Positions 1 through 8,636 of a DNA stretch of 31,437 bases are shown one piece after another. Position 1 is the first letter of the stretch, and each line of letters opens with the position of its first letter. The notes below the pieces were generated by a model. The model saw only the letters and a list, made by a program, of their open reading frames with translations, made no database searches and was not told the origin of the DNA. The DNA is from Solirubrobacterales bacterium (GTDB lineage: Bacteria > Actinomycetota > Thermoleophilia > Solirubrobacterales > Solirubrobacteraceae), in the NCBI GenBank assembly GCA_003244035.1, contig QHBV01000266.1:1-31437 (forward strand). Reading direction: 5' to 3'. The position numbers were made by a program, and so were the translations under genes.

Positions 1-1
1 C

Positions 2-1414
2 GCCGCGCGTGAGGCGCTGGCGGGGGCCGAGCGTGAGGCTGCCCTGCGCGAGCACGAGCGCGATGCAGCAGTGGCCCGGGCGGTGGTGTTGCGAGAGGCG
101 CGCGATCGCGAGGCATCGATCAAGGAAGAGCTCGAGCGGGAGCGGACCGAGCTGGCGGGCGAGGTGGACCGCTCGCAATCCCGGGCCGGAGAGCTCGAGC
201 GCGAGTTGCAGGATTCGCAACGTGCCGCCGACGTGAGCGCTGCACAACGCGATGCTGCGGTCACCCTGCTCGACGAGGCGCACGCGGTGATCGCATCGTG
301 GCAGGAGCAGGCGGCTGCGCTCGAGCAGCACGTCGCCACGGTGTCGGGACAGGTGGCGATGGCGGACGAGCGGACGGCCGCGCTCGAGGGGCTGGCGGCC
401 AACGCGGAGGACCAGGTGGCTCGCCTGGCGACCGATGTGGATGCCCTGGACCTGCAGGTCGAGCTCGGCGAGCGCCGCGCCGCCGCGTTGGAGGAGGAGC
501 TGTCCGAGATCACGCAGGTGCGTGGGAGCCTGCGCGAGGCGACCGCCGAGCGCGACGAGCTCGAGCGCCAGCTGCGCCGCCTTGCGGCCGAGCTCTCGGA
601 GTCGGGTGACCAGGTGGCTCGGCTGCGGGAGCGCCTGCAGGCGGCGGAGCAGGCGGCGAGCGAGCAGGAGGGTGCGCTCGGCGAGCCCGAGCTCGAGGGG
701 CTCGTCGACGATCTGAAGCTGCGCCTGGCGGACGCGGAGTCGACCACCGAGGCCCACGCCGAGGAGCGCGCCCGGCTCGAGCGTCACATGACTCGCTTGG
801 AGCAGCAGCTCGCCGATCAGGGTGGCGCCGAGCGCGGCGAGGAGCTCGAGCGAGAGCTTGGCGCTGTGCGCGCGCGTGCGGAGGCGCTGCTGGCGGAGGC
901 GAGCGCCGCTCGAGAGGCCTTGGCAACGGCCGAGCGTGGGGCGCAGCAGGCCAGGCGCGAGGCATACGAGCGCGAGCACGAGCGGGACGGTGCGCTCGCC
1001 GTCCTGGGCAGGGCACACGAGCTGATCGCATCCTCGCAGGCGCAGGCAGCTGCGCTCGGGCGACGCGTCGATGGATTGGCCGGAGCGCTGGCGTCCGCCC
1101 AGGAGCGGGCGGCCGAGGTGGTGCGACTCGGCGAGCGCCTGGAGGTTGCGGAGCGCGAGGCCTCAGTGGCCTCGGCGGCGTCGGCGGCAAGCGACCACCA
1201 GCCTGGACTGAGGGAGGCTGAGCTGCAGGCGTCCGTCGAGGACCTGAAGCGGCGCTTGGCGCAGACCGAGTCGATCGCCGAGGATGGAGCGCAGGAGCGC
1301 GCCCGGCTCGAGCGCGATCTCACGAGCGTCGAGGCACAGCTCGGGGAGACCCTCGCGATCCTCGGCGTCGAGGTCACGCGGGTACTGGGGGCAGGCGGCG
1401 GGACACCTCAATGA
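2..1414 (+). CDS. Coiled-coil protein, 5'-truncated by window edge
   Basis: The reading frame is open from the first complete codon, so the true start lies upstream; 470 residues are visible. Almost the whole chain is Glu/Arg/Ala/Leu heptad-like sequence without Pro, as expected of a long helical coiled coil. No enzymatic domain, signal peptide or membrane segment is visible. It contains internal repeats: a segment with RDAAVTLLDEAHAVIAS (near residue 83) recurs as RDGALAVLGRAHELIAS about 245 residues later, and ELEGLVDDLKLRLADAES (near residue 230) recurs as ELQASVEDLKRRLAQTES about 178 residues later. Function is unknown; a scaffold, cytoskeleton-like or tethering role is only possible. The 3' end overlaps the convergent glycosyltransferase gene by 41 bp. 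Low-complexity composition would give many spurious hits to SMC or myosin-like proteins. Confidence 0.75.
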   Translation, partial: AAREALAGAEREAALREHERDAAVARAVVLREARDREASIKEELERERTELAGEVDRSQSRAGELERELQDSQRAADVSAAQRDAAVTLLDEAHAVIASWQEQAAALEQHVATVSGQVAMADERTAALEGLAANAEDQVARLATDVDALDLQVELGERRAAALEEELSEITQVRGSLREATAERDELERQLRRLAAELSESGDQVARLRERLQAAEQAASEQEGALGEPELEGLVDDLKLRLADAESTTEAHAEERARLERHMTRLEQQLADQGGAERGEELERELGAVRARAEALLAEASAAREALATAERGAQQARREAYEREHERDGALAVLGRAHELIASSQAQAAALGRRVDGLAGALASAQERAAEVVRLGERLEVAEREASVASAASAASDHQPGLREAELQASVEDLKRRLAQTESIAEDGAQERARLERDLTSVEAQLGETLAILGVEVTRVLGAGGGTPQ

Positions 1415-2600
1415 GGACTTGCTCGAGGCGCGCGATCTGGCGCGAGCGAGCGTGGGCAGCCGCTGCACTTCGGCCGCGCTGTCCGAGCGCGCTCGTAAGC
1501 GCTGGGTCCTGCGCCAGCGTGCGCACCGCGGCCGCGAGAGCTTCGCCGTCTTCCGGCGGCACGACGATCCCAGCTCCCGCCGCCGTGGTCAGGCGTGCCG
1601 TTTCTCCTCCCGCCGCGACGATCGTGGCCCGGCCGACGGCCATTGCGTCGTAGAGCTTGGAGGGGATGAAGTCGGCCAGCAGCGGATGCGAGGAGAGCGG
1701 CACCAGCAGCGCGTGGCAGGACTGCAGGAGCGCGCCGAGCTGTTCGACCGCAACCAGCGGGCGCAGCTGCACGGCCTCGAGCCCCCGGCTGTCCCGCTCC
1801 TCGCGCAAGCCCGCCGCCAACGGTCCGTCTCCAACCAGAAGGAAGCGCACGTCGCTGCCTCGCAACAGCTCGGCGGCGTCCAGCACGATCGAGAGGCCCT
1901 GCGCGAGTCCGAGATTGCCCACATACCCGAGCGTGAACGGCACGCGTCGCGGTACGGGTCGCTCGGGCAGGGCGAGCAGCTCGTCAAGCGCTCCATTGGG
2001 GAGGTGGACGCTGATGCCTCGTCCCGCGACGCGGTCGATGTGCTCGCAGAACGGGAGCGTGGCGGCGGTCACCGCCTCCGAGCGCCCGTACAGCCATCGC
2101 TCGGCGCGCTCCAGGGCGCGCAGCACCCTCGCGTCAGAGAGCTCACCGAGCGCCTCCGCGGCAGCCGGCCACAGGTCGCGCACGTCGAGCACGAACCTGG
2201 CTCCGCGGATCGCGGCGCCGGCCGCCGCCGCCAGTGCGCCGGGAAGCGGCGGTGAGCTCGCGAACACGACGTCTTGGCCCCGGGACAGCGCCACGGCGAT
2301 CGCCGCTCCGGCAGCGAAGGTTCCATAGAAGAGCAGTCGCCGCGTGGTCGTCTTGCGCGGCGATGTGGCCACCCACAGCCGATGTACGGTCCGGCGCTCG
2401 GAGCGCTCGGTGACGACCAGCCGACGACCGAAGCCGGGATGGAACACGCCGCCGGGATGGTTGGGCTGCTCGCACACGACCGTCACGTCATGTCCCCGCG
2501 CGACGAGTCCGTCGACGAAGGACCCGAGCCGGTTCTGCGCACCCCCCGGCTCGGGTGGGAAGTACTGCGTGATCACGAGGACCCGCAGGGATGTGCTCAC
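1374..2600 (-). CDS. Glycosyltransferase family 4, WbuB-like
   Basis: A GT-B fold glycosyltransferase of 408 residues, predicted to add a sugar to the lipid-linked repeat unit at the cytoplasmic face. The N-terminus VLVITQYFPPEPGGAQNR is the usual glycine-rich acceptor-side loop of GT4. LDVRDLWP lies near residue 140, a GYVGNLG nucleotide-binding strand follows mid-chain, and IPSKLYDAMAVGRATI near residue 312 corresponds to the PSKxxEYMA motif of WbuB-type enzymes, with Asp in place of the usual Glu. The start is the GTG at 2600, which gives a normal N-terminus. It overlaps the stop of the upstream dehydrogenase gene as GTGA, so the two are translationally coupled. A longer in-frame extension to 2675 is antisense-like sequence inside the neighbouring gene. 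Donor and acceptor cannot be read from the sequence. Confidence 0.9.
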   Translation of the reverse strand: MSTSLRVLVITQYFPPEPGGAQNRLGSFVDGLVARGHDVTVVCEQPNHPGGVFHPGFGRRLVVTERSERRTVHRLWVATSPRKTTTRRLLFYGTFAAGAAIAVALSRGQDVVFASSPPLPGALAAAAGAAIRGARFVLDVRDLWPAAAEALGELSDARVLRALERAERWLYGRSEAVTAATLPFCEHIDRVAGRGISVHLPNGALDELLALPERPVPRRVPFTLGYVGNLGLAQGLSIVLDAAELLRGSDVRFLLVGDGPLAAGLREERDSRGLEAVQLRPLVAVEQLGALLQSCHALLVPLSSHPLLADFIPSKLYDAMAVGRATIVAAGGETARLTTAAGAGIVVPPEDGEALAAAVRTLAQDPALTSALGQRGRSAAAAHARSRQIARLEQVLIEVSRRLPPVPA

Positions 2601-4741
2601 GCGTCGCCGGCCCCGACCTGGGCGCGTAGCGCAAACGTCGCCCGGGTGACGGCGGCCATCTCCGACACAGGCCAAGGCTGACGCCCGGTGGCGGCAGCCT
2701 CGAGAAAGGCCGCCAGCTCGGCGGCATGGCCCTTGTCGCGGCGCTGGCGAGTCGTGCGCTCGCGCCCGTCGCGGTAGAGGCGTAGCTCACGGAAGTCCTC
2801 GAGCACGGCGGCGCCACGCCGGCCGAGCACCTCGATGCGCTCCTTGGCGAGCCCCGCGTCTCCGCGGGATGCGTACACGAGGGACAGGGCCGACCCGTCC
2901 GCGAGTGCGACCGCCGCGATCACGTTGTCCGCGCTCAGCTGCGACCCATCCGCGGTCGCGACGGCCGTGGCACTCGTCGGGGGGGCATCGCACAGGAACG
3001 CAGCGAAGTCGAGGAAGTGACACGCCTCGCCGATGATCCGCCCCCCGCCCACCGCCGGATCGAGTACCCAGTGGCTTCCGGGAACGGTCCCGGCATTGAC
3101 CCGATAGGACACCACCAGCGAGCCGGCGCCCGCGAGCGCGTGCTTCAACGCGATCGCGAGCGGGGCGTGGCGACGGTTGAAGCCCACCATCAGGACCCCC
3201 GGAGCATCGCGCGCGGCCCGCTCGATCGAGGCCAACTGATCCTCGTCGAGCGCCAGCGGCTTCTCGACCAGCACATGCTTGCCCGCTTTCAATGCGCGCA
3301 CGGCGTACTCGGCGTGCGAATCATGGCGCGTGGCGATCACGACCGCGTCGACGTCTTCACCCTCGAGCACGCGGGCGGGGTCGGTGGTCGAGGTCTGTGC
3401 GCCGAACCGCTCGGCCGCCGCTCGTGCCGAGGCTCCGGTTGCCGCGCCCACGACGGTCAGCGGCGCCAGCCGCGTCAGCTCCGGCAGCAGCACACCGCGA
3501 GCGAAGTCTCCGGCGCCGAGGATCCCCACTCGGACAGCGGCGCGCCCGCCAGCGCGCCGCTGCGAGCGCTCGCTGCGGTCCGGCAGGGCGCGGTCGGGGA
3601 TCGCGATCACCCGCGCGCCGGCCCGATCCCGCTCGGGATAGCGGAGCAGGACCCCGAGCGCGGGCTCGGCGCCGCCGAGCAGCGCGTACGCCTCACCCGC
3701 CCGGTCCAGATCGAGAACATGGGTCGTCAGCCGTGAAGGGCGCAGGCGCTCGGCTCCCATCAGGCGCAGCACCTCCTCGAGATTGCGCCCTTCGGTCCAG
3801 CGGACGTACGCGATGGGGTAGTCGACGCCCTGCTCCTCATAGCGGCGGTCGTAACGGCCCGGTCCGTACGATCGGCTGACCACCAGCGTAAGCTCCTTCG
3901 CATACAATCCGGCACGTCCGACCGTGATCGGAACATCGCCGATCACGCACACCGTGGCTCGCTCCCGGGCAATCTCGACCGCCGCCTGCAGCGGCGCAGG
4001 ATCGCGACTGGCGGCCGCGACGATCACGGCATCCGCTCCGCGCCCGCCACTCACCCGCCCCACCTCCGCGAGCAGGTCCGTCCTGTCCGTGCTCGTGCGG
4101 TGGCCGGCGCTCGCCGCGATCGCCACGCGGGCCGGATTCGGATCGAACCCGATGGCGATGGCGCCGGCGGCCGCGGCGAGGTCCATCGCGAGCTGGCCGA
4201 CGAGGCCCAGGCCGATCACGGCCACGATCTCGCCGAGCCCGACGTGAGCGGTGCGAAGGCCGTGCAGCGCGATTGCGCCCAGCGTCGCGTAGGCGGCATC
4301 CTGGGCCTGCACACCCTCGGGCACCCGGGCACAAAGGTGCGGCGGAATCGAGACGATCTCAGCGTGGTTGGCGTATCCCGCGCCGGCGCACGCGACCAGC
4401 TCACCGGCGCGCGCGGGTACTCCCCCCGCCGACTCCAGCACGATACCGGCGGAGCTGTAGCCGAGAGGACGGGGAGCGGCCAGTCGTCCGCGAGCCCTGT
4501 GGTAGGTCGCCGCGAGGCCCTCGGCGCGGGCCGAGGCGAGAACCTGCCGCGCCAGGTCTGGGCGGGCGCGCGCCTTGCCGACCAGCGATTGGCGGCCGAA
4601 CGCGAGCATCGCGCGCTCGGTCCCGGCGCTGATCAACGAGTAACGGGTGCTGACGAGCACGCCGGCGGCGGGCGGGCAAGGCGCCGCAACCTCGACGACC
4701 TCGACCGCGCCCGAGTCGAGATCCTGGACGACCTGCTTCAC
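2597..4741 (-). CDS. Bi-domain oxidoreductase (zinc-type ADH + Gfo/Idh/MocA)
   Basis: A 714-residue fusion. Residues 1-370 resemble medium-chain zinc-type alcohol dehydrogenases, with the NAD(P)-binding stretch AVIGLGLVGQLAMDLA near residues 174-189. From about residue 400 comes a Gfo/Idh/MocA dehydrogenase with VGILGAGDFARG, the catalytic-region EKPL near 491 and GFNRRHAP near 518. Proteins of this architecture are common in O-antigen and capsule loci, usually beside a heparinase II/III-like gene, as here. They are thought to oxidise or epimerise a sugar nucleotide or saccharide, but the substrate is not established. The GTG at 4741 is chosen because it gives VKQVVQDLDSG, matching the family's MKQxxQ start. 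The frame is open further upstream to 5119, but that part covers an intergenic repeat and is antisense to the next gene. No clear Shine-Dalgarno is seen. Confidence 0.9.
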   Translation of the reverse strand: MKQVVQDLDSGAVEVVEVAAPCPPAAGVLVSTRYSLISAGTERAMLAFGRQSLVGKARARPDLARQVLASARAEGLAATYHRARGRLAAPRPLGYSSAGIVLESAGGVPARAGELVACAGAGYANHAEIVSIPPHLCARVPEGVQAQDAAYATLGAIALHGLRTAHVGLGEIVAVIGLGLVGQLAMDLAAAAGAIAIGFDPNPARVAIAASAGHRTSTDRTDLLAEVGRVSGGRGADAVIVAAASRDPAPLQAAVEIARERATVCVIGDVPITVGRAGLYAKELTLVVSRSYGPGRYDRRYEEQGVDYPIAYVRWTEGRNLEEVLRLMGAERLRPSRLTTHVLDLDRAGEAYALLGGAEPALGVLLRYPERDRAGARVIAIPDRALPDRSERSQRRAGGRAAVRVGILGAGDFARGVLLPELTRLAPLTVVGAATGASARAAAERFGAQTSTTDPARVLEGEDVDAVVIATRHDSHAEYAVRALKAGKHVLVEKPLALDEDQLASIERAARDAPGVLMVGFNRRHAPLAIALKHALAGAGSLVVSYRVNAGTVPGSHWVLDPAVGGGRIIGEACHFLDFAAFLCDAPPTSATAVATADGSQLSADNVIAAVALADGSALSLVYASRGDAGLAKERIEVLGRRGAAVLEDFRELRLYRDGRERTTRQRRDKGHAAELAAFLEAAATGRQPWPVSEMAAVTRATFALRAQVGAGDA

Positions 4742-4780
4742 CGTGAGGGTCCGCGACGGAATGAAAGGGACCGCGGTGGT

Positions 4781-4950
4781 GGTAACGCCCCACTCGCCGG
4801 CACTCGCGGCGCCAATGGTGCGTTGACCGCCCGCAGGGAAGGCATCGCCCCACTGGGGCCAGTCACACCGTCGAGTGGGGGGTTGACCATCCCCCGGGAA
4901 GTTATCGCCCCACTGGGACCGGTCGCGCCATCGAGTGGGGCGTTGACCCG
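4781..4950. repeat. Tandem 60-bp repeat with internal dyads
   Basis: Two well-conserved 60-bp units (4821-4880 and 4881-4940) begin CGTTGACC/GGTTGACC and end TCGAGTGGGG. A third unit starts at 4941 (CGTTGACC), and a diverged half unit precedes at 4781. Each unit carries an inverted repeat of CGCCCCACT and AGTGGGGCG with a 19-nt spacer. It is perfect at 4906-4914/4934-4942, 8 of 9 at 4846-4854/4874-4882, and 7 of 9 at 4786-4794/4814-4822. The array fills most of the 260-bp gap between the divergent dehydrogenase (4741) and heparinase-like (5002) genes. It could be an operator array, a transcribed hairpin array or a dispersed repeat. Its period is a multiple of three, so it is also open as 20-residue repeats on the minus strand. 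Confidence 0.85.
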
Positions 4951-5001
4951 GTCGAGTACGGCGGTTCAGCTTCAGCTCGACCGGCACGCACCCTTGGTTC
5001 A

Positions 5002-6717
5002 ATGGCTTCCGTGCGCGCCGCGCTGTACCTCGATGCCGCGCGTCACATGCGCCCCCGGCAGCTGCTCTACCGCCTGCGCCGGCTGGTGCCGCCCTCCGCG
5101 CTGGCCGCCGGGCTGCCAACGGGGGCGCCGCCGGAGCCGTGGTGGGCCGCCGCCGGGCTGGATTGCGACCCCGCTCCCCAGTCCGGCCCGACCCCGTTGC
5201 CCCACGAAGACGGCGCTGTGAGCGCCTTTGGCATCAGGCGAGCAATCGATGCAGCGGGGTTCTGGCGCGAGCCGAGCGATGGCCTGCTGTTCCTGTTCCA
5301 CCTGCACGGCTTCTCCGAGCTCTCGCGCTACGCGTCGGGGCCGCGTACCTCCGCCGGGGATGCGTTCTGGGCGCGGCTACTCGAGGACTGGCTGGTGCGC
5401 GAGCGGCGCCCCAGCCTCCCTGCCTGGCACCCCTATCCGACCTCCGGGCGGATCGTGGCCTGGGTCGTGGGGCTGTCGTCGATCGGGTCCTGGCCGGGGG
5501 CGCTGCGCGGCCAGCTCACCGCTGAGCTGTGGCGCCAGGCCTCGTATCTGTGCCGCTGCGTCGAGCACGACATCGGTGGCAATCACGTCCTGCGCAACGC
5601 CAAGGCGCTGGTGTTCGCGGGCTCGGTGTTCCCGGGCACGCGCCTGCTGGACCGCGCGCTGGCGCTGCTCGAGCGTGAGACCGGGCGCCAGCTGCTGACC
5701 GACGGTGGGCACGAGGAGCGGAGCAGCTCCTATCACCGTCTGGTCCAGCACGACCTCGCCGAGGTGGCGGAACTGCTCGTGCGCGTGGGTCGGCGGGCGC
5801 CGGGTTGGCTGACCCACGGCGCCGCTCTGGCTGCGAGGTGGCAGGCCGGGATCGCCGGCCCGGATCGGCGCCTGCCACTACTCAACGATGCCTGGGAGGG
5901 CCCGGCCCTGACGGCCGGGGCCACGCAGCCGCCCACCGCCCTCGGCGCCGAATTTGGCCCCGGGGAAGCGGGGTACCTCGTCCTGCGCTCTGGCGGCGAC
6001 CAGGTCATTTTCGACCTGGGACCGCTGTGTCCCGCCCATCTCCCGGCCCACGCGCACGCCGACGCGCTGTCGTTCGTGCTGTGGCTCGATGGCGAGCCAC
6101 TGGTGGTCGACCCCGGCAGCTACTGCTATCAGGGGCCGCTGCGGGACCGGTTCCGAGCGACCTCGTGCCACAACACGGTCGAAGTCGACGGGCGCGACCA
6201 GTGCGTGCTGTGGGGGAGCTTCCGCGCTGCCCACCTCCCGCGAGTGCGTCACGGACCGCCCCGCCGTCAAGGCGAGGCGATCGTCGTGTCCGGCGCCCAC
6301 GATGGCTACGCCCGGCTGCCCGATCCGGTCGAGCATCAGCGCGTGCTCGCCTGGCTGCCGCCGGCCGGTCTGCTCGTCGTCGACCGGCTGTGGGCCCGCC
6401 GGTCGCATCGCGTGCGCTCCAGCCTGCACCTGGCCGCGGACGTGCCCGTCACCGACGGCGGGAGCGCCGGTGCGATCACAATCAGCGCACTCGGCGAGGG
6501 CGCCTCGCAGCGCACGAGGCTCGGGAGCTATTCGCCCTACCTCGGGAGCATCGTCGCCGCGCCGACGCTCGAGGACACCCGCACGGTCGATCCCGGTCAG
6601 CTGTTCGGGTGGAGCGTGCTGCGCCGTGGGTGGCGCCTGGCCCAGCTCTCGCCCGAGCGGGTGGCGCTGGAGCGCGACGACGAGCGCTCAATCGCGGTCG
6701 CGCTCAGCTGGGTCTAG
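5002..6717 (+). CDS. Heparinase II/III-like polysaccharide lyase family protein
   Basis: A 571-residue protein with the two-part layout of heparinase II/III and alginate lyase family proteins. An alpha-helical toroid fills roughly residues 80-300, with GGNHVLRNAKAL near 192-203 and DGGHEERSSSYH at 234-245. A C-terminal beta-sandwich opens with HAHADALSFVLWLDGEPLV near residue 350. The conserved Asn, His and Tyr positions match those used in beta-elimination of uronic-acid polysaccharides. No signal peptide is visible, which is usual for the members found in polysaccharide loci. It lies divergent to the bi-domain oxidoreductase, a common pairing. It may trim or edit the polymer, but the substrate is unknown. 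ATG at 5002 is preceded by no clear Shine-Dalgarno. The last 30 bp overlap the convergent kinase gene. Confidence 0.88.
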   Translation: MASVRAALYLDAARHMRPRQLLYRLRRLVPPSALAAGLPTGAPPEPWWAAAGLDCDPAPQSGPTPLPHEDGAVSAFGIRRAIDAAGFWREPSDGLLFLFHLHGFSELSRYASGPRTSAGDAFWARLLEDWLVRERRPSLPAWHPYPTSGRIVAWVVGLSSIGSWPGALRGQLTAELWRQASYLCRCVEHDIGGNHVLRNAKALVFAGSVFPGTRLLDRALALLERETGRQLLTDGGHEERSSSYHRLVQHDLAEVAELLVRVGRRAPGWLTHGAALAARWQAGIAGPDRRLPLLNDAWEGPALTAGATQPPTALGAEFGPGEAGYLVLRSGGDQVIFDLGPLCPAHLPAHAHADALSFVLWLDGEPLVVDPGSYCYQGPLRDRFRATSCHNTVEVDGRDQCVLWGSFRAAHLPRVRHGPPRRQGEAIVVSGAHDGYARLPDPVEHQRVLAWLPPAGLLVVDRLWARRSHRVRSSLHLAADVPVTDGGSAGAITISALGEGASQRTRLGSYSPYLGSIVAAPTLEDTRTVDPGQLFGWSVLRRGWRLAQLSPERVALERDDERSIAVALSWV

Positions 6718-8352
6718 GTCGCGGGCGCGGCTGGATCTTGCGCCCGCCACCGGTGAGCGGCCCGCCACGGCCGAGCGGCGCCCGGAGCGTTTCCCCTCCT
6801 GGCTCTCGCGCTGCTGCCCGTTGCGCTCCGCCGCGTAGGCACCGTAATCGGCGCGGTAGCCATAACCCTGCGCGCCGATCGCGACGTCATTGGCGACGAA
6901 TCCGATCACGCGTGCCTCGACATTGCCGAGCTGCTCGGTGAAGCGCCGAACCGCGTCGCGGCGGGTCACCCCGAGCCGTCCGACGAGCAGGACGGCTCCG
7001 ACCCGCCGCATCAGCGGGATCGCGTCGGCGATCACCGCGCTCGGCGGCGTGTCGATCACCACCAGCCCGTACAGGCGCGTGAGCATCGACAGGACCTCGA
7101 TCGCGCCGGCGCTCTGCAGCAGCCCGGCGGGGTTGGACGAGGCGTCCCCGGCGGGAATCACGTCGAGAATCGGCGGATTTTGCTCGGCGGTGCCCGAGGA
7201 GACCGGCACGGACTGGACGACCTTGGCGAGCGGAAGGTCCTCGACGATCAGATCGCCCAGACCCGGCGACGGGCGCAGGCCGTGCTTGGCCGCGAGCGAG
7301 GGACGGTGGAAGTCCGCCTCGATCAGCAGCACCCGGGAGTCGCCTCCACCGCTGGCGCTGGCCGCGGCGACGGCCAGGTTCCAGGCGATCGTCGACTTGC
7401 CCTCAGACGGAGACGCGGAGGCGACCAGCACGGAGCGGACGTCTCGATCGACCTTTGCGTAGCGCAGCGCCGTGCGCAGCATCTGGAAGGCCTCGGCCTC
7501 CAAGCGGGGCAGCGCCACTCCGTCGGTGTCGGCGTCCAGTGCCCGGCTCTTGGGGATGACGCCCAGGAGCGGCAGGCCGTAGGCTTCCTTGAGCTCGTCG
7601 AGATCCCTGATTCGATGGTCGAAGCGTTGCATCATCAGGGCCACGACGATCCCGAGCAGGATCCCGAGGCCGGCGCCCAGCGCGCCGTCGCGTCTCACCT
7701 GCGGCGAGGACGGCGAGGTTGGCGTCACCGCCGGCTGGACCAGTTGGACCCCGCCGGTCTGCAGCTGCTTGAGGATGCTCAGCTGGGTGGCCCGGCTCTG
7801 CAGGTCGCTCCGCTGAGACGGACTCGTTCTTGGCGCGGCCAGTTGCGCATCGACGACCTTCAGCGCCCCGTCCACGCTGGCCCGATCCGCGTCGCGACGA
7901 AACTTGACGAACTGACTGGCGAAGGCATTCGCCAGCATGGCGGCGAGCTGGGGGCTGTGATCGGTGGCGCTGACGTTCACGACGTCGGACTGGCCGCCGC
8001 CCTGAACCTGGATCTTTCCCAGGATCGCCGCCGGCGTGAGCTGGGAGTGAAGGGTGCTTGCCGTCAGCGAGGCCACGACGTGGAGCCCGACGAGCTGGAC
8101 ATCGGTCGCGGCGGTCCGGTTGGGATCGGTCGCCGGCGCCACCACGGTCGAGCCGAACAGCTGATCGGGGACCTGGGAGCTCTGGAAGAGCAGTCCCGCG
8201 GTGGCCGTGTACTGCTTCGGGCGGTTGCTCGACCAGGCCACGGCGGCGACCCCGGCGACGAGCGTGCACAGCACGATCCAGATCCCGCGGCGGCGCAGCA
8301 GTCGCACCAGCGCATCGAAGTCGCTGCGCATCGGGCGCGCCTGGTCATTCAT
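6688..8352 (-). CDS. Wzz/Wzc-type co-polymerase with BY-kinase domain
   Basis: A 554-residue membrane protein combining a Wzz chain-length domain with a bacterial tyrosine kinase. The first membrane segment is at about 23-42 and the second at about 225-245, flanking an extracytoplasmic region of about 180 residues. The cytoplasmic P-loop domain has ASPSEGKST with Lys319, a Walker A' VLLIEADFHRPS near 347-358, and Walker B VVIDTPP near 432. A tyrosine cluster GYGYRADYGAYAAERN lies near 493-508, followed by a 40-residue Arg/Ser-rich tail. Such proteins control polymer length and export through cycles of tyrosine autophosphorylation with Wzy. The ATG at 8352 has GAGAGG ten bases upstream. The gene stands alone, divergent from the secreted-protein gene. 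No cognate tyrosine phosphatase is seen in the window. Confidence 0.93.
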   Translation of the reverse strand: MNDQARPMRSDFDALVRLLRRRGIWIVLCTLVAGVAAVAWSSNRPKQYTATAGLLFQSSQVPDQLFGSTVVAPATDPNRTAATDVQLVGLHVVASLTASTLHSQLTPAAILGKIQVQGGGQSDVVNVSATDHSPQLAAMLANAFASQFVKFRRDADRASVDGALKVVDAQLAAPRTSPSQRSDLQSRATQLSILKQLQTGGVQLVQPAVTPTSPSSPQVRRDGALGAGLGILLGIVVALMMQRFDHRIRDLDELKEAYGLPLLGVIPKSRALDADTDGVALPRLEAEAFQMLRTALRYAKVDRDVRSVLVASASPSEGKSTIAWNLAVAAASASGGGDSRVLLIEADFHRPSLAAKHGLRPSPGLGDLIVEDLPLAKVVQSVPVSSGTAEQNPPILDVIPAGDASSNPAGLLQSAGAIEVLSMLTRLYGLVVIDTPPSAVIADAIPLMRRVGAVLLVGRLGVTRRDAVRRFTEQLGNVEARVIGFVANDVAIGAQGYGYRADYGAYAAERNGQQRESQEGKRSGRRSAVAGRSPVAGARSSRARDLDPAERDRD

Positions 8353-8497
8353 CTGGGTCCAACCTCTCGTTGCGCAGGACTAGCGGCAGGGTGCTCACGT
8401 CGCCGGGTAGGGGCCCGGATCGGGACTCTACCGCGCGGGCTCCAGGCTCCTGAGTCCAAGATCCGGTGTATTGGGGCTTGCAGCGGCAATGACACGC

Positions 8498-8527
8498 TTG
8501 ACGTGGATGTGCGGGCGTGACTATGAT
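8498..8527 (+). promoter_or_regulatory. Sigma-70-type promoter for the secreted protein gene
   Basis: TTGACG at 8498-8503 is followed, after 18 bp, by TATGAT at 8522-8527. Each hexamer matches the consensus at five of six positions. Transcription would start near 8534, giving a leader of about 100 nt. The rest of the 284-bp gap (8353-8636) shows no gene and no convincing promoter for the divergent kinase. Confidence 0.7.
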
Positions 8528-8625
8528 GCAGCGTCTACCGCTGACGCGGCTGGCTGGCCGGCGTGGTGGCAGGCGGCGGGGGGCGGGAGACGCTAATCAT
8601 GTCGCGGACGCGGCATAACACCTTC

Positions 8626-8631
8626 AGGAGG
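8626..8631 (+). promoter_or_regulatory. Consensus Shine-Dalgarno AGGAGG
   Basis: A perfect AGGAGG lies 5 nt before the ATG at 8637. It fixes that start and is much stronger than the translation signals of most genes around it. Confidence 0.85.
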
Positions 8632-8636
8632 TACGT

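Noticed and set aside
4781..4950. CRISPR array
   Set aside because: The whole 60-bp unit repeats, with no unique spacers between short repeats, and no cas genes are present.
4742..5119. In-frame N-terminal extension of the bi-domain oxidoreductase through the 60-bp repeats
   Set aside because: Homologues start at MKQxxQ, matched by GTG 4741. The extension is antisense to the lyase gene and encodes the DNA repeat, so openness is explained by GC bias and a period divisible by three.
4100..5221. Long plus-strand open frame opposite the oxidoreductase gene
   Set aside because: Shadow of the real minus-strand gene: no recognisable motifs, Arg/Pro/Gly-rich composition, and it crosses the repeat array.
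6688..8352. Walker A' change (IEAD instead of IDAD) in the BY-kinase as evidence of inactivity
   Set aside because: The VEAD/IEAD form is frequent in actinobacterial homologues, and the other motifs and the tyrosine cluster are intact.
7180..8520. 446-codon plus-strand open frame opposite the kinase gene
   Set aside because: Antisense shadow of a well-supported Wzz/BY-kinase gene. It has no domain signature.
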